A stretch of 64,000 nucleotides of DNA, taken from positions 1,178,001 through 1,242,000 of the forward strand of contig NZ_CP065958.1 in assembly GCF_041270065.1 (NCBI RefSeq). Direction: 5' to 3'. How positions within the stretch are numbered: the stretch's first letter is position 1; each line of letters opens with the position of its first letter. The notes under the pieces were generated by a model, which was given only the letters and a program-made list of their open reading frames with translations, was not told where the DNA came from and did not search any database. This stretch comes from Streptomyces fradiae (lineage in GTDB: Bacteria > Actinomycetota > Actinomycetes > Streptomycetales > Streptomycetaceae). Positions 1 to 9,211 of the stretch are shown here, one piece after another. The position numbers and the translations under genes are program-made.

Positions 1-1312
1 CGGCAGACGGCAGACGTTCGGTGGCGCGGGCGTCGTAGGTCCGCTGGACGTGGGAGAGCGCGGAGAGGAGCCCCGCCGAGCCGAGGATCGGCGGACGCGG
101 GCCGCCGTCCGCCAGCCCGGCGATCGGCATCGATCCGACGCTCGACCAGTGCAGCCGGCCGTCGGGCGCGAGCGCGCTGCGGGCCCGGCCGGCGTTGTCG
201 GGGTGCAGGCAGTAGGGGACGTCGAGGTAGCCGGCGGCGAAAGCGCGGACCAGCGCCCGGCCGATGTCGGCGTCGAGGTCCAGCACGGCGCCGACAAGCG
301 CCCGGGCCTCGGCCTCGATGCCGGTGTCCTCGACGTGCGTACCGCCGAGGGCGCGCGGGGCGTGCGGCCGGCGGGCTCGCTCGTCGGCGGCGGCCGCGGC
401 GGCCGTCTCCAGCGCCCGTACGTTCTCCGCCACGGTCGGGATACGGTGCGCCTCGGCGGTGGTCTTGACGATCAGCCGGGCCGCGCCGGCCCGCACCGCC
501 AGCCGGGCCGCGTCCTCCAGGAGCAGCCGGGCCCCGCCGGGTGTGCGCGGGAAGACGCCCATGTAGGCGTAGAGGACGACGTGGTGGTCGACGTCCGGCA
601 GCAGTTCGCCGGCCAGTCGCCCGAGCACGGTGAGCGCCTCCTCGTCCTGCCGCTCGTCGGCCTGCTGGGCGTAACTGAGCGAGATGCCGCGCAGCCCGTG
701 CTGCCGGAAGAACAGCGCCTCCAGCACGCTCACCGCGATCAGCAGGCTCGGCGGACAGAGCTGGCCCATCAGACAGCCGCCGAAGGTCTCCACGTGCGGT
801 CGCGCACCGAACTCCGCCGCCGAGGCGAGGAGTTCGCAGCTGCGCCGCCAGTGGGCGACCGCCTCGCGCAGCGGTGTACGGCTGTAGGGCAGGCAGTACG
901 AGACGGGACCGCCCTCGGTGGCGTCCAGGCCGGCCGCGAGGAGGGCGCGGACGATGTGCTCCGGCATCGCCGAGCCGTGCCGGACCTGCACCGGGAAGCC
1001 GGCGTCCGCGACGCCCCGCAGGAGGGCGCGGGTGGTGTCCGCGGAGTGCGTGGCGATCGGGTAGCCGTTGAGGCCCACGCCCCCTTCGAGTGCGCGGCGG
1101 GCGGCCGCGAGGTCGCCGGTGCGGGTGTAGCTGTCGAGCGTGAGGGTGCCGACGGTGACGGCGTCCGCGGATCGCGTGGCGATCAGTCCGTCGCGCATCA
1201 GCAGCGGGTCGGCCATGCCCATCCTGGGCTGTACGACCAGGTCACCGGCGGCCCGGGCGCGGGCGACGAAGTCGCCGAAGCCGGAGCGCGCGCCGGCTTC
1301 GGAGCCGGTCAC
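1..1312 (-). CDS. Methylaspartate (glutamate) mutase epsilon-subunit-like, partial
   Basis: Large subunit of a cobalamin-dependent glutamate/methylaspartate mutase, which interconverts glutamate and 3-methylaspartate by radical rearrangement; cytoplasmic. About 437 residues are readable before the gene runs off the left edge; the family is about 480 residues. Readable segments include VVQPRMGMADP near the N-terminus, GGVGLNGYPIATHS, and ETFGGCLMGQLCPPS, which fit the mutase barrel. The GTG start overlaps the stop of the B12-binding subunit (GTGA, 1309-1312), so the two are translationally coupled. Such gene pairs occur in antibiotic clusters that use methylaspartate, so this may be the edge of one. 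The family call comes from gene pairing and motif reading, not from an alignment. Confidence 0.82.
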   Translation of the reverse strand, partial: MTGSEAGARSGFGDFVARARAAGDLVVQPRMGMADPLLMRDGLIATRSADAVTVGTLTLDSYTRTGDLAAARRALEGGVGLNGYPIATHSADTTRALLRGVADAGFPVQVRHGSAMPEHIVRALLAAGLDATEGGPVSYCLPYSRTPLREAVAHWRRSCELLASAAEFGARPHVETFGGCLMGQLCPPSLLIAVSVLEALFFRQHGLRGISLSYAQQADERQDEEALTVLGRLAGELLPDVDHHVVLYAYMGVFPRTPGGARLLLEDAARLAVRAGAARLIVKTTAEAHRIPTVAENVRALETAAAAAADERARRPHAPRALGGTHVEDTGIEAEARALVGAVLDLDADIGRALVRAFAAGYLDVPYCLHPDNAGRARSALAPDGRLHWSSVGSMPIAGLADGGPRPPILGSAGLLSALSHVQRTYDARATERLPSA

Positions 1313-1839
1313 CGGAGCGCTCCCGAACCGGCGGGCAGGGAACGGGTTCCGGCAGGCAGGGAACGAGTCCCGGACGGCAGGGAACCGATCCCGGCGGGCA
1401 GGGAGTCGACGAAGGACCGGAACTCGACGACCGAGCCGCCTTCCTCGAAGACACCGTCGAAGCCCGCCGCCAGCAGCTCCCGCTGCCGGGCGGGGTCGCC
1501 GGGGCCGTCGATCCCGAGCTTTCCGCCGATGACGGTCGCCGTGCCGGCCAGCTCGGTACAGGCGCGGAGCGCGGCGATCAGCCGCAGTCCGTCGTGGAAG
1601 CCGTGTCCGTTGACGCTGCTCAGCACGATCAGGTCCGGATCGATCCGGCGGCACTCGGCGACGAGCAGCTCGTCCGGTACGCACCCGCCCAGGTTGGTGA
1701 CCCGGTGACCGAGCTCCTCGAGCAACAGCTGGAGAAAGACCAGGTTCCAGGTGTGCGAGTCCGAGGCCATGGTCGTCACGACGACGTCCAGAACCGCCGG
1801 CTCGTCCTTTCCGTGCTGCTCCACGGCATGCTGCTCCAC
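1309..1839 (-). CDS. B12-binding subunit of methylaspartate mutase (GlmS/MutS-like)
   Basis: Small cobalamin-binding subunit, partner of the following gene. The B12 signature is readable: SDSHTWN (DxH, with Asn where the usual Gly sits), then LSSVNGHG (SxL-like), then TVIGGKLG (GG). The frame stays open to a TTG at 1920, but GTG 1839 with an AGAGG Shine-Dalgarno nine bases upstream fits the family length better, giving 176 residues; GTG 1821 is also possible. The C-terminus ends in about four SLPAGTR-like repeats absent from typical small subunits. It overlaps the large-subunit start by 4 nt. Confidence 0.82.
   Translation of the reverse strand: MEQHAVEQHGKDEPAVLDVVVTTMASDSHTWNLVFLQLLLEELGHRVTNLGGCVPDELLVAECRRIDPDLIVLSSVNGHGFHDGLRLIAALRACTELAGTATVIGGKLGIDGPGDPARQRELLAAGFDGVFEEGGSVVEFRSFVDSLPAGIGSLPSGTRSLPAGTRSLPAGSGALR
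1329..1405. repeat. Short tandem repeat encoding SLPAGTR units
   Basis: About four imperfect 21-bp units with core CAGGGAAC lie in the last part of the B12-binding subunit gene. They encode SLPAGI, SLPSGT, SLPAGT and SLPAGS. The unit length is a multiple of three, so copy number can change without breaking the frame. Confidence 0.75.
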
Positions 1840-2033
1840 GGCGCGAACCTCTGTGTCGGTAGGTGGTGGGAGACCCGGGGAGTGGCGGCCCTCCGGGTAG
1901 GTGGGCGGTCCCTCCCGCAAGCAGAACGCTAGGGAGGGGACGCGCGCCGGACCGGCAGCTCACCCGGCAGGATGCGGGCAGTATCGACCGCGAGGCAGCA
2001 CGCGATCCCGGCCCTCGGCCCTCGGCCGGAGCT

Positions 2034-3320
2034 TCAGCTCGCCGTCGCCAGCTGCAGATGGGCGGGCGCGCCGGTCCCGGCGCAGAACCGCCGGAAGAGG
2101 TTCAGCACGGTGAAGCGGACGCCGTCGCGGGCCGGGACGCTGCGGATCAGTCCGTTCGCGAGCAGTTCGTGCATCACGGCCAGGCACTCGTGGGGCGGCC
2201 GGCCGCTCAGTTCGGCGGCGTCCTCGCCCGACCAGTCCCCCGGTTCGACCGCGAGCCGCTCCAGCAGGTCGCGCTGGCCCAGCGTCAGCCGGTCGAGCGC
2301 GGCCCCGAGCGCCGCGCCGACGTCCGCCCTGCCGCCGTACCCGCCCGGCGGCGGCGCCAGATGGAACGGGCCGTCCGCGAGGCGGGCGACGAGCTGGCGC
2401 GGTGAGAGCACCGTCGACCAGCCGGCCACGAGCTCCAACGCCGCCGGCAGTCCATCGAGTTGGCGGCAGAGCGCGGCGACGGCGGGTGCCTCGTCGCACC
2501 CCAGGCGGTAGCCGGGGCGCAGTCGGCGCAGGTGGGAGAGGAGCAGCCGGACGGCTGCGACCTCGGCCAGGGCCGCCGGATCGTGGTCGAGTTCCGGCCC
2601 GGGCGTGGTCAGCGGGGCGAGCGGGATCACCTGGCCGCCGGGCAACGGCTGCGGCACCCTGGCGGTGATCAGCACCCGCAGGCCGGGGCAGCGCAGGAAC
2701 AGTTCGTCGAGGAGGGCCGCGTCCACACCGGCGTCGGCGCCGTCCAGGACGAGCAGGGTGGGCCGCTCCCCGATCGCTCCGGCGAGGTCCGCGATCGCCC
2801 GGGCGAGATCGGCGCGGCGGACGAGTCCGGCGGCGGGGAGCCGGTCGCAGTCGATCCAGCGCACGGACCACCGGGACGCGAGGTGCAGGCGTCTCGCGAC
2901 CTCCAGGACCAGCCGGGTCTTGCCGACCCCGCCCAGGCCGGCCACCGTGACCAGCCGGTCGCCGTGGACCGCGAGGGCGTCGGCCAGCACCTCGACCTCC
3001 AGCTCGCGCCCGACGATCGCGCCGCGGGCGACCGGCGGCGCGGTCGGCTCGTCGCGCGGCTCCTCGGCGAAGACGTGCCGGCGTGCCGCCGCCTCGAAGA
3101 CGGACCGGTGGGAGCCCTCCAGCCGGAGCGCGTCGGCGAGGAGCCGGACCGTCTCCTGCCGTGGGCGCTGCACCCGCCCGGTCTCCATGTCCCGGATCGC
3201 CCGGACGCTCAGGGTCGCGAGATCGGCGAGGACCTGCTGGGTCAGGCCGATCCGCTCGCGCCAGATCCTGAGCAGCTCTCCGAAGCCCGCTGTCGACTGC
3301 GACGACCGCACACCGTCCAT
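2034..3320 (-). CDS. XRE-family HTH / NB-ARC ATPase transcriptional regulator
   Basis: A 428-residue regulator. An N-terminal XRE helix-turn-helix (about residues 10-65, with RERIGLTQQVLADLA) is followed by an NB-ARC/STAND ATPase with Walker A GLGGVGKT, Walker B LLVLDGAD and a GLPAALELVAG segment. The ORF is open further upstream, but ATG 3320 with GGAAGG/GAGG upstream is preferred. It lacks the long TPR tail of many SARP-type STAND regulators. It probably regulates the mutase genes downstream on the same strand; this is inferred from position. The 200 bp upstream should hold its promoter. Confidence 0.85.
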   Translation of the reverse strand: MDGVRSSQSTAGFGELLRIWRERIGLTQQVLADLATLSVRAIRDMETGRVQRPRQETVRLLADALRLEGSHRSVFEAAARRHVFAEEPRDEPTAPPVARGAIVGRELEVEVLADALAVHGDRLVTVAGLGGVGKTRLVLEVARRLHLASRWSVRWIDCDRLPAAGLVRRADLARAIADLAGAIGERPTLLVLDGADAGVDAALLDELFLRCPGLRVLITARVPQPLPGGQVIPLAPLTTPGPELDHDPAALAEVAAVRLLLSHLRRLRPGYRLGCDEAPAVAALCRQLDGLPAALELVAGWSTVLSPRQLVARLADGPFHLAPPPGGYGGRADVGAALGAALDRLTLGQRDLLERLAVEPGDWSGEDAAELSGRPPHECLAVMHELLANGLIRSVPARDGVRFTVLNLFRRFCAGTGAPAHLQLATAS

Positions 3321-3522
3321 GCCTCGTCCACCTTCCGTGGGTTGGCCATCAACCGGGGACGGGGGCCCGGGGCGCCGGTGCGGCACGCCCGGGGGCGGCG
3401 GCGACCGGTGGTGACCGTCGAGCCGTTTTCCCCCTGACGCCGATGGAACACGGGAGGGCTCTACGGCCGATCAACGCCCGATCACCGCACGTTCACGAAT
3501 CCTCCACGGACTCCCCCACGCC

Positions 3523-3681
3523 TCACGCCAGGCCGAGCGAGCGCAGTGCGTGGAGCTGGGTCGATGTCGGCCTGGCGGGCCAGTAGAGGTAGCAGACACC
3601 GCCCGTACCGCTTCTGACCTTGCCGTTCGCGTCGTAGCGCTTCGTGCGGAGCCAGATGTTCTCCAAATGGGAGGGCGTCAC
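3523..3681 (-). CDS. Small unrecognised ORF, possibly a remnant
   Basis: A 52-residue reading frame from a GTG that directly follows an in-frame TAA. A GGAGGG lies about 12 bases upstream, which is rather far. The peptide contains ENIWLRTKRYDANGKVR and CYLYWPARPT and has amino-acid use unlike a random shadow frame. I do not recognise it. It could be a real small protein or the 3' end of a decayed gene at the left boundary of the element. Confidence 0.3.
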   Translation of the reverse strand: MTPSHLENIWLRTKRYDANGKVRSGTGGVCYLYWPARPTSTQLHALRSLGLA

Positions 3682-3871
3682 TTACCACACGGCACCCTCC
3701 TGCACAAACATGCAGGTCAGAGGCACGGACCGCGCGAGGAAAATCGAGCGCAGACGCGCTCGTGCTGACCTGGTGCCGACTTCCGCTGGCGTCCGTTCCG
3801 GTCCGTTCGGGTGCGTCGTGCTGGATCGGTGCTGACTTCAGGGCCCTCGTCGCCCGCCAGACCCCCACCTG

Positions 3872-3901
3872 TTTGGTGCGGCCGCCATTCCTCACTACCG
3901 T
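3872..3901 (+). promoter_or_regulatory. Element promoter motif, site 1
   Basis: TTTGGT at 3872-3877, an 18-nt spacer starting GCGGCCG, then TACCGT at 3896-3901. It has the same geometry as five other sites in the window. The -10-like end lies 38 nt before the ATG of the excisionase-like gene, so it probably drives that gene. Confidence 0.5.
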
Positions 3902-3939
3902 CCTCGCGAGCAGCTGAAGCAAGCGTAGAGGAATCGTTC

Positions 3940-4119
3940 ATGAGCGAGCCGATGTGGGACGTCAAGGCACTTGCTGCCTATCTCGGGAAGCCTACTTCTT
4001 GGGTCTACGACAACCACCTCAGGGAGGAACTGCCAAGCTTCCGTGTAGGCCAGCAGCTTCGATTCGCTCCGGCGGAGGTTCGACAGTGGCTAGAAGAGCG
4101 ATGCCGAATGGTCGCGTGA
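3940..4119 (+). CDS. AlpA/excisionase-type HTH DNA-binding protein
   Basis: A 59-residue winged-HTH protein of the helix_turn_helix_17 type: a DVKALAAYLGKPTSWVYD recognition segment and a wing ending RFAPAEVRQWLE. Such proteins act as recombination directionality factors or small regulators in mobile elements. The start is fixed by AGAGGAA before ATG 3940. An integrase normally lies next to such a gene but none is visible, so excisionase function is inferred. The promoter motif at 3872 is shared with the transfer region, which suggests it belongs to the same element. Confidence 0.8.
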   Translation: MSEPMWDVKALAAYLGKPTSWVYDNHLREELPSFRVGQQLRFAPAEVRQWLEERCRMVA

Positions 4120-4594
4120 ACGTCTGCGAGGAGCCCCGCTCGGGGCGATACTGCGTGAACTCGCCAAGCACTGAGGTTCCTTGCCTGACCAGTACATTCA
4201 CGGATTTCGGCTCGGTCAGCCCTTCTCTAGCGGGCAGCGGAAACCTCTGCAAGGAGAACCCCCTTAGCGAAGGAGCCACTCCCAGGTGTGGCACCCGAAG
4301 GAGTCCGCGCCGGTTCACCGACTGCGCCTTGGTACACCCCTGAGGCGAAGGCGGCGACGAGCAAGCAGCGGCCTTCGGCGGTGTTCGCCTGGTTCACGGC
4401 CCGCCGGTCCATCCGAGGCCAGCGACCCATACCCGGGCATTCGTCGAGTGTGGCCAGCCGTCAGGTGGGATCCGCGAGCAGTGGTATCGAGCAGGGACTC
4501 TTTCGGTAAGTTGACACCCTTACAGTGGGACAGCACAGTCAGCGCACTGGCTCCAATCAACCGGGGCCCGTGCCTACACTCCCGGGGGGGCTCT
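4120..4594. other. 475-bp region without a convincing gene
   Basis: No reading frame here has convincing codon bias or similarity I recognise. The frame of the downstream methylase-like gene is open back to 4286, but the peptide encoded there (Arg/Ser-rich, starting MWHPKES) looks non-coding. The stretch probably holds the promoter of the gene at 4595. Confidence 0.5.
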
Positions 4595-7417
4595 GTGACG
4601 GACGAGCAGCAGACGGTTGACCAGCACCTGTGGAGACTCTTCGACTCCCTCCGAGGCCGACTCTCCCATAATGAACTGGCTGACTCGTTGCTGTGGAACG
4701 CCGTCGACTGGAGAACCCGCGCCACCGGCCTGCCGGCGCCCGAAATCGACATCATGCAGCTTGCAGCCCAGCGCGTGAGGAACCTCCACCCTGCGCTGGA
4801 TTCAACGCTAGAAGGCGAACAGGAGCTGCTACAGACCTACACCCCGGCACAGATCCGGCGCTACGCAAGGACGTTGCTGCGCCCTGTGCACCAGCACGAG
4901 GAGTTTGCCACCTCCACGTCTCTGGTGAAGGTTGCCGAAGCTACCTTGACGTCTTACGAGCGTGGAGGGCGCACGGATGCGCTGCATCTCTATGATCCGG
5001 CGTGCGGGTCCGCGACCCTGGCGCTCGATGTCGCCGAGTCTCTGGCAGATCGGGCAAACGTACCGGTCAGCATCGCCGGCCAGGACGTCAACCCATCCAC
5101 CATCCAGCGCGCTCGGGCCCACGCCTACCTCGTCGGAGCGGGCGCCGCATTCAGCTTGTCCAACTCTCTCGAAGAGGACGCCTTCCCCGGTCGCCAGTTC
5201 GACTACACAGTGGCCGAGATCCCCTACAACATGTCGTGGCACAACAGTCTAGCGTCCTGTTCAGCTGAGGCCGAGCGCCTGGATGGACGATTCCCCGCTG
5301 GTCTGCCGCAGCCCAATAACGCCTCCCTGCTGTTCGCCCAGATCCTGCTAAGCAAGCTTCGAGACCCGGCGGACGGTGGCGGCCGAGGGATCATGTTCAC
5401 TGCTACAGGGCCGCTGTCCGACACGGGCGGCAGCGCAATCCGCACCTGGCTGCTGGAGCAAGATCTTCTGGACGCTGTGGTCGCTCTGCCCGAAGGACTC
5501 AGCGCGAACACCAGCATCCGGCTGTTCGCCCTGGTCTTCTCCAACGACAAGCCCAAGGCGCGTCGGCGGAAGGTTCAGTTCATCGACCTCCGCGGCTTTT
5601 ACGAGGACGTGCACTCACGCCGGCTTGAGCGCCGTACCATCAGCGACGCGGCCCTGGATGAGCTGACACGAAGCCTGAAGCAACCGAAGCCGACGCCCTA
5701 CAGCAGGACAGCCTCGGCGAGTGATCTCTCATTCCGTCGAGTCAACGTCATGCACGACACCACTGCAGCCACCGGCAAGCCCGGGCAGGGCCATGTGCCG
5801 TTGCTCACCATACTGCTGCCGGTCACGGCCTCCATCGAAACGTGGCGCAATGCCCGCTACGTCACAACGCCACCGGACGTGAGCGACGTCGCGAACTCAC
5901 AGCTCACGATGTTCGATGTAGACCGCGTCTTCCGAACCGACCGGCCTCCGCGCGCGCTGCGCGACCTCACCCAGCACGGCTGGAAGACCGCCCGTCTAAC
6001 CGAGCTCGCTCAGCACATCTGCTACGTCCCCTCAGCCAAAGCAGCCGACCGCCCAGCCATACTGTCATCCGCCTCAGGAGAGCCAGCACTCATCCTCCCC
6101 ATCGAACCGCACCTGGACGCAGTAACCGGGGATCCCGGGGAAGTCGCTCCCGACAACCGCATCCTCGTAGTCCAGACAAGAGACAGGCACGCCGACGCCG
6201 ACTACCTCGCGGGCTGGCTCAACTCCCCCCTGGGCCGGAAACTGCGCTCGGCGGCCGCTAGTTCCGGCAGCGACAGCTACGTCAGCCCTCGCGGCTTCAA
6301 TCTCACCCAAGCCTGGCGCATGGCAGACGACCTTCTGATCGCCCTGCCGGACCTGCCTGTCCAGCGCGACATAGCCCGCACAGAGCGAGCACTGGCCGCC
6401 GCCCGCCGCCACCTTGTCGACTCGCACCGAGAGCTCTGGAACGACCCCAGGAAGCGCTCCGATATCTACAGGGAGGCCAGCCGCCTCATCCCCTCGGCAG
6501 ACCTAGCCCAATGGGCTGCAAGTCTGCCCTTCCCCATGGCCAGCGCCCTGTGGGCCTACGAATCCAAAGGTGACAGCAACCTCCACGCCCGCCACGCTCA
6601 GATGTTCCACTTCTGGGACGCCACTATTCAGTTCCACGCCACTGTCCTCCTGTCAGGCCTTCTCCAGGACCGTTCAGGCCTCGAGCAGGAACTCCCTGCC
6701 CTCGCTGCGCAGTTCAGTAAAGTGGGGCTTTCCCCCGAAAGGGCCAGCCTTGGTGTCTGGCATATCGTGCTGCAACGCCTCACCAAGAGGTACCGCACCG
6801 CGGTAACCGGAACCGACACCGACGAGCAGGCACGGGTGAGAGCAACCTTCGCCGACGCGCCACCCGACTTCATGGACACCCTCCTGAGCACCTACGTCAC
6901 GAACCTGTTCGGAGAAGTGATCCACCTACGCAACACATGGAGTGGCCACTCGGGTGCGACCAGCGAGGACTCCCTCAGGGAGCAGCTCGGTATCCTAACC
7001 GGCCACGTGCACACCTTGCGTAACCTGATCGGTGCCGGCTGGCTGGACTTTCCTCTCGTACGCGCTGGTGGGGCTCGGATTAGGAACGGGGTATTCCACC
7101 ATGAGGTAGACCTGGCCGTTGGCCCAAATACTCCGTTCAAACAGGAGCAGTTCCCGAGCAACCTGGCTCTGGAAGAAGACGGCCTGTACCTCGTCTCCCG
7201 CGAGGGCGGCGGTGCACTGCCACTGGCCCCACTGCTCAAGCTGCAGCCAGCAGCCTTCGGATCGAACAGCGACTGTTACTACTACAACCGTCTACAGTCC
7301 GAAGGCATCCGGTTTGTGGCCTACCACGAAGTAGCTGAATCAGAAATGATCACGGCCGCCGCGCCCACCGCCGCCTTCGTCGCCGCCTTGACCTCCAGGG
7401 TGCCTGCTTCGCAGTAG
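4595..7417 (+). CDS. Large HsdM-like N6-methylase-fold protein with altered motif IV
   Basis: About 940 residues. A class I SAM-binding domain is clear: motif I DPACGSATLALDV, a second acidic motif AGQDVNPSTIQRA, and the HsdM-type PLSDTGGSAIRTWLLEQDLLDAVVALP region. Motif IV, normally [N/D/S]PP[Y/F], reads AEIPYNMSW, so the catalytic Asn/Asp is replaced by Glu and the first Pro by Ile. The middle, with SPLGRKLRSAAASSGSDSYVS and LPVQRDIARTERAL, resembles HsdS-type target recognition, giving an M-S-like fusion. The last 350 residues are unrecognised. Start GTG 4595 was chosen because the upstream frame looks non-coding; its RBS (G-run) is weak. It is convergent with the kinase. It may bind SAM and DNA without methylating. 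Confidence 0.75.
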   Translation: MTDEQQTVDQHLWRLFDSLRGRLSHNELADSLLWNAVDWRTRATGLPAPEIDIMQLAAQRVRNLHPALDSTLEGEQELLQTYTPAQIRRYARTLLRPVHQHEEFATSTSLVKVAEATLTSYERGGRTDALHLYDPACGSATLALDVAESLADRANVPVSIAGQDVNPSTIQRARAHAYLVGAGAAFSLSNSLEEDAFPGRQFDYTVAEIPYNMSWHNSLASCSAEAERLDGRFPAGLPQPNNASLLFAQILLSKLRDPADGGGRGIMFTATGPLSDTGGSAIRTWLLEQDLLDAVVALPEGLSANTSIRLFALVFSNDKPKARRRKVQFIDLRGFYEDVHSRRLERRTISDAALDELTRSLKQPKPTPYSRTASASDLSFRRVNVMHDTTAATGKPGQGHVPLLTILLPVTASIETWRNARYVTTPPDVSDVANSQLTMFDVDRVFRTDRPPRALRDLTQHGWKTARLTELAQHICYVPSAKAADRPAILSSASGEPALILPIEPHLDAVTGDPGEVAPDNRILVVQTRDRHADADYLAGWLNSPLGRKLRSAAASSGSDSYVSPRGFNLTQAWRMADDLLIALPDLPVQRDIARTERALAAARRHLVDSHRELWNDPRKRSDIYREASRLIPSADLAQWAASLPFPMASALWAYESKGDSNLHARHAQMFHFWDATIQFHATVLLSGLLQDRSGLEQELPALAAQFSKVGLSPERASLGVWHIVLQRLTKRYRTAVTGTDTDEQARVRATFADAPPDFMDTLLSTYVTNLFGEVIHLRNTWSGHSGATSEDSLREQLGILTGHVHTLRNLIGAGWLDFPLVRAGGARIRNGVFHHEVDLAVGPNTPFKQEQFPSNLALEEDGLYLVSREGGGALPLAPLLKLQPAAFGSNSDCYYYNRLQSEGIRFVAYHEVAESEMITAAAPTAAFVAALTSRVPASQ

Positions 7418-7486
7418 CCAGTCCCGACAGGTGATATGCACCAGAATCTACATGTCAACGGCGCGATAGCTCTTCCCCCCAGCCGA

Positions 7487-9139
7487 TTAGCCCAGGTCCT
7501 GGCGAAGGCGGCGGAGATAGGCGTCGATCTGCGCCAGCCCCGGCCAGTCGTTTCCCCGTAGATGGGAGGTTTCCGACCGGAGACGACCACCAACTTCCAG
7601 TGCCTGGGGAAGGTTTTCCGCCGCTGCATGCAGGCTCATAAGCCGTGCGAGGGCATCCAGGTGGCGATTGACTGCGTCCTCACCTTCGGAAGCAGGCGTG
7701 ATCTCCACAACGCGGTCGAAGGCTTGGATTGCGGCGGTGGCCTCGCCGAGTTCCATCCGGCACTGCGCGGCGTAGTACCAGCACAGCTGGGCTTGCTCGT
7801 CGTGGTCGCCGTAGCGGTCGGTGTAGCGGTGGGCTAGTGACTCGAAGAGCGCGAGGGCCTCTCGGTGGCTTCCGGCCAGGAACTTCACCTGGGCGAGGCT
7901 GAACTGCATGCCTTCTTTGAGATCCGGGTCAGCGGCTCTCGCGATGGCCTCGGCGAGCGCGTCGGCCGCCTGGGTGAACTGGCCATCCTGAGCGAGCCGC
8001 GCTGCCCGGTCGGAGACCATGTCCGCCTCTTGCTCTGTCAGCGCGGCGGGGCCCGGCGCTGGCCCCTGAGGTGCGGCCGGTGCGGGCTCGAGTGGCGAGG
8101 GAACGACGAGCGTGGGGGTGTACGAGGAAGCGGCACTGGGGCTGGGCGCCCGGCCGCCGAAGGGTCGCAGGAACGGCAGACGGGGATCGAGCATGCCCTC
8201 GTCGGTCATAGCGGCGGTGCCGGTGGAGGCATGAACGAAGGGCAGAAGGGTGTCGTAGACCGCCATCGCATCCATACGCTGCTCGGCTTCCTTGGTGAGC
8301 ATCGCCAGCAGGAGCTTCTCGATCTCGGCCGGCACGTCCGGGCGCAGGGTGCGAATGAGCGGGGGCGGGGTGTGGACGTGGTGCCACATGTGAGAGCGAC
8401 TGTCGTCGGGGGTGAACGGCGGCTTGCCAGTGAGTAGTTCATGGAGCACGCAGGCGAGGGCGTAGACGTCTGCGGCGGGGCCGACGGCGTTGGCCAGGCT
8501 CTGTTCCGGGGACATGTAGGGCGGGGTTCCTACGGTCATGCCGACCTGGGTGAGGCGGGGCAAGGTGCCGACTCCACGCAGGGCGGCGACGCCGAAGTCT
8601 AGGACCTTGACCACGCCTCCGGGGGTGAGCATCAGGTTGGACGGCTTGATGTCGCGGTGAACGACGTCGTGACGGTGGACGGTGTCCAGGACGGAGGCGA
8701 TCTGGGCACCGACGGCCGCTGCCCAGGAGACCGAAACCGTCTCGCTTTCGTAGTCGGTCTCGTCGATGAACGTCTGCAGTTCGCGTCCCTGCAGGAGCTG
8801 CATGACGACGAACAGCCGTCCACTGGCCTCGTCAGTTCCGGTGTCGTAGACGGCCGGCACACCCAGGTGCTCGATGCCGGCCGTGATCTGGACCTCGCGC
8901 AGGAAGCGGGCACGGCGGGTCTGCAGGGTCTCCTCGAAGGCCGCGCCCTGGAACCCGGGCGGAACCGGGCTCTCGGCCAGCATCATCTTGACCGCGACCC
9001 GGCGGTCCAGGCGCTCGTCGTACGCCTGCCAGACCTCGCCCATGCCACCCGCGCCAATGGGCGTGTGCAGCCGGTACCGGCCCGCGATCACGCGGGCCGG
9101 TACGCCGGCTTCGAAGCTCGGCGTGCCGCCCTGCACCAT
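7487..9139 (-). CDS. Serine/threonine protein kinase with TPR-like C-terminus
   Basis: 550 residues. A Hanks-type kinase occupies roughly residues 20-290: P-loop GAGGMGEVW, VAVK lysine, catalytic loop VVHRDIKPSN, VLDFGVA (DFG) and GTPPYMSPEQ. A Pro/Ala linker follows, then a helical region (about 370-550) with TPR-like units such as ALALFESLAHRYTDRYG and AIQAFDRVVEITP. No membrane segment is visible, so it is probably cytoplasmic. ATG 9139 is preceded by AGGGGG; the frame continues to 9208. It begins 72 nt after hsdR on the same strand and is probably the last gene of the type I RM operon. A kinase there is unusual; a regulatory or abortive role is inference. Confidence 0.9.
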   Translation of the reverse strand: MVQGGTPSFEAGVPARVIAGRYRLHTPIGAGGMGEVWQAYDERLDRRVAVKMMLAESPVPPGFQGAAFEETLQTRRARFLREVQITAGIEHLGVPAVYDTGTDEASGRLFVVMQLLQGRELQTFIDETDYESETVSVSWAAAVGAQIASVLDTVHRHDVVHRDIKPSNLMLTPGGVVKVLDFGVAALRGVGTLPRLTQVGMTVGTPPYMSPEQSLANAVGPAADVYALACVLHELLTGKPPFTPDDSRSHMWHHVHTPPPLIRTLRPDVPAEIEKLLLAMLTKEAEQRMDAMAVYDTLLPFVHASTGTAAMTDEGMLDPRLPFLRPFGGRAPSPSAASSYTPTLVVPSPLEPAPAAPQGPAPGPAALTEQEADMVSDRAARLAQDGQFTQAADALAEAIARAADPDLKEGMQFSLAQVKFLAGSHREALALFESLAHRYTDRYGDHDEQAQLCWYYAAQCRMELGEATAAIQAFDRVVEITPASEGEDAVNRHLDALARLMSLHAAAENLPQALEVGGRLRSETSHLRGNDWPGLAQIDAYLRRLRQDLG

Positions 9140-9211
9140 GCGAGGTCCCCCTCTGTGTGGTCGGAGCGTGACCACCCCGTTCCTCGTGTCTGATGTGCTG
9201 CAAAGCACAGG

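Noticed and set aside
50..1708. 552-residue plus-strand open frame at the left edge
   Set aside because: Antisense to the mutase genes, which have recognisable motifs on the minus strand.
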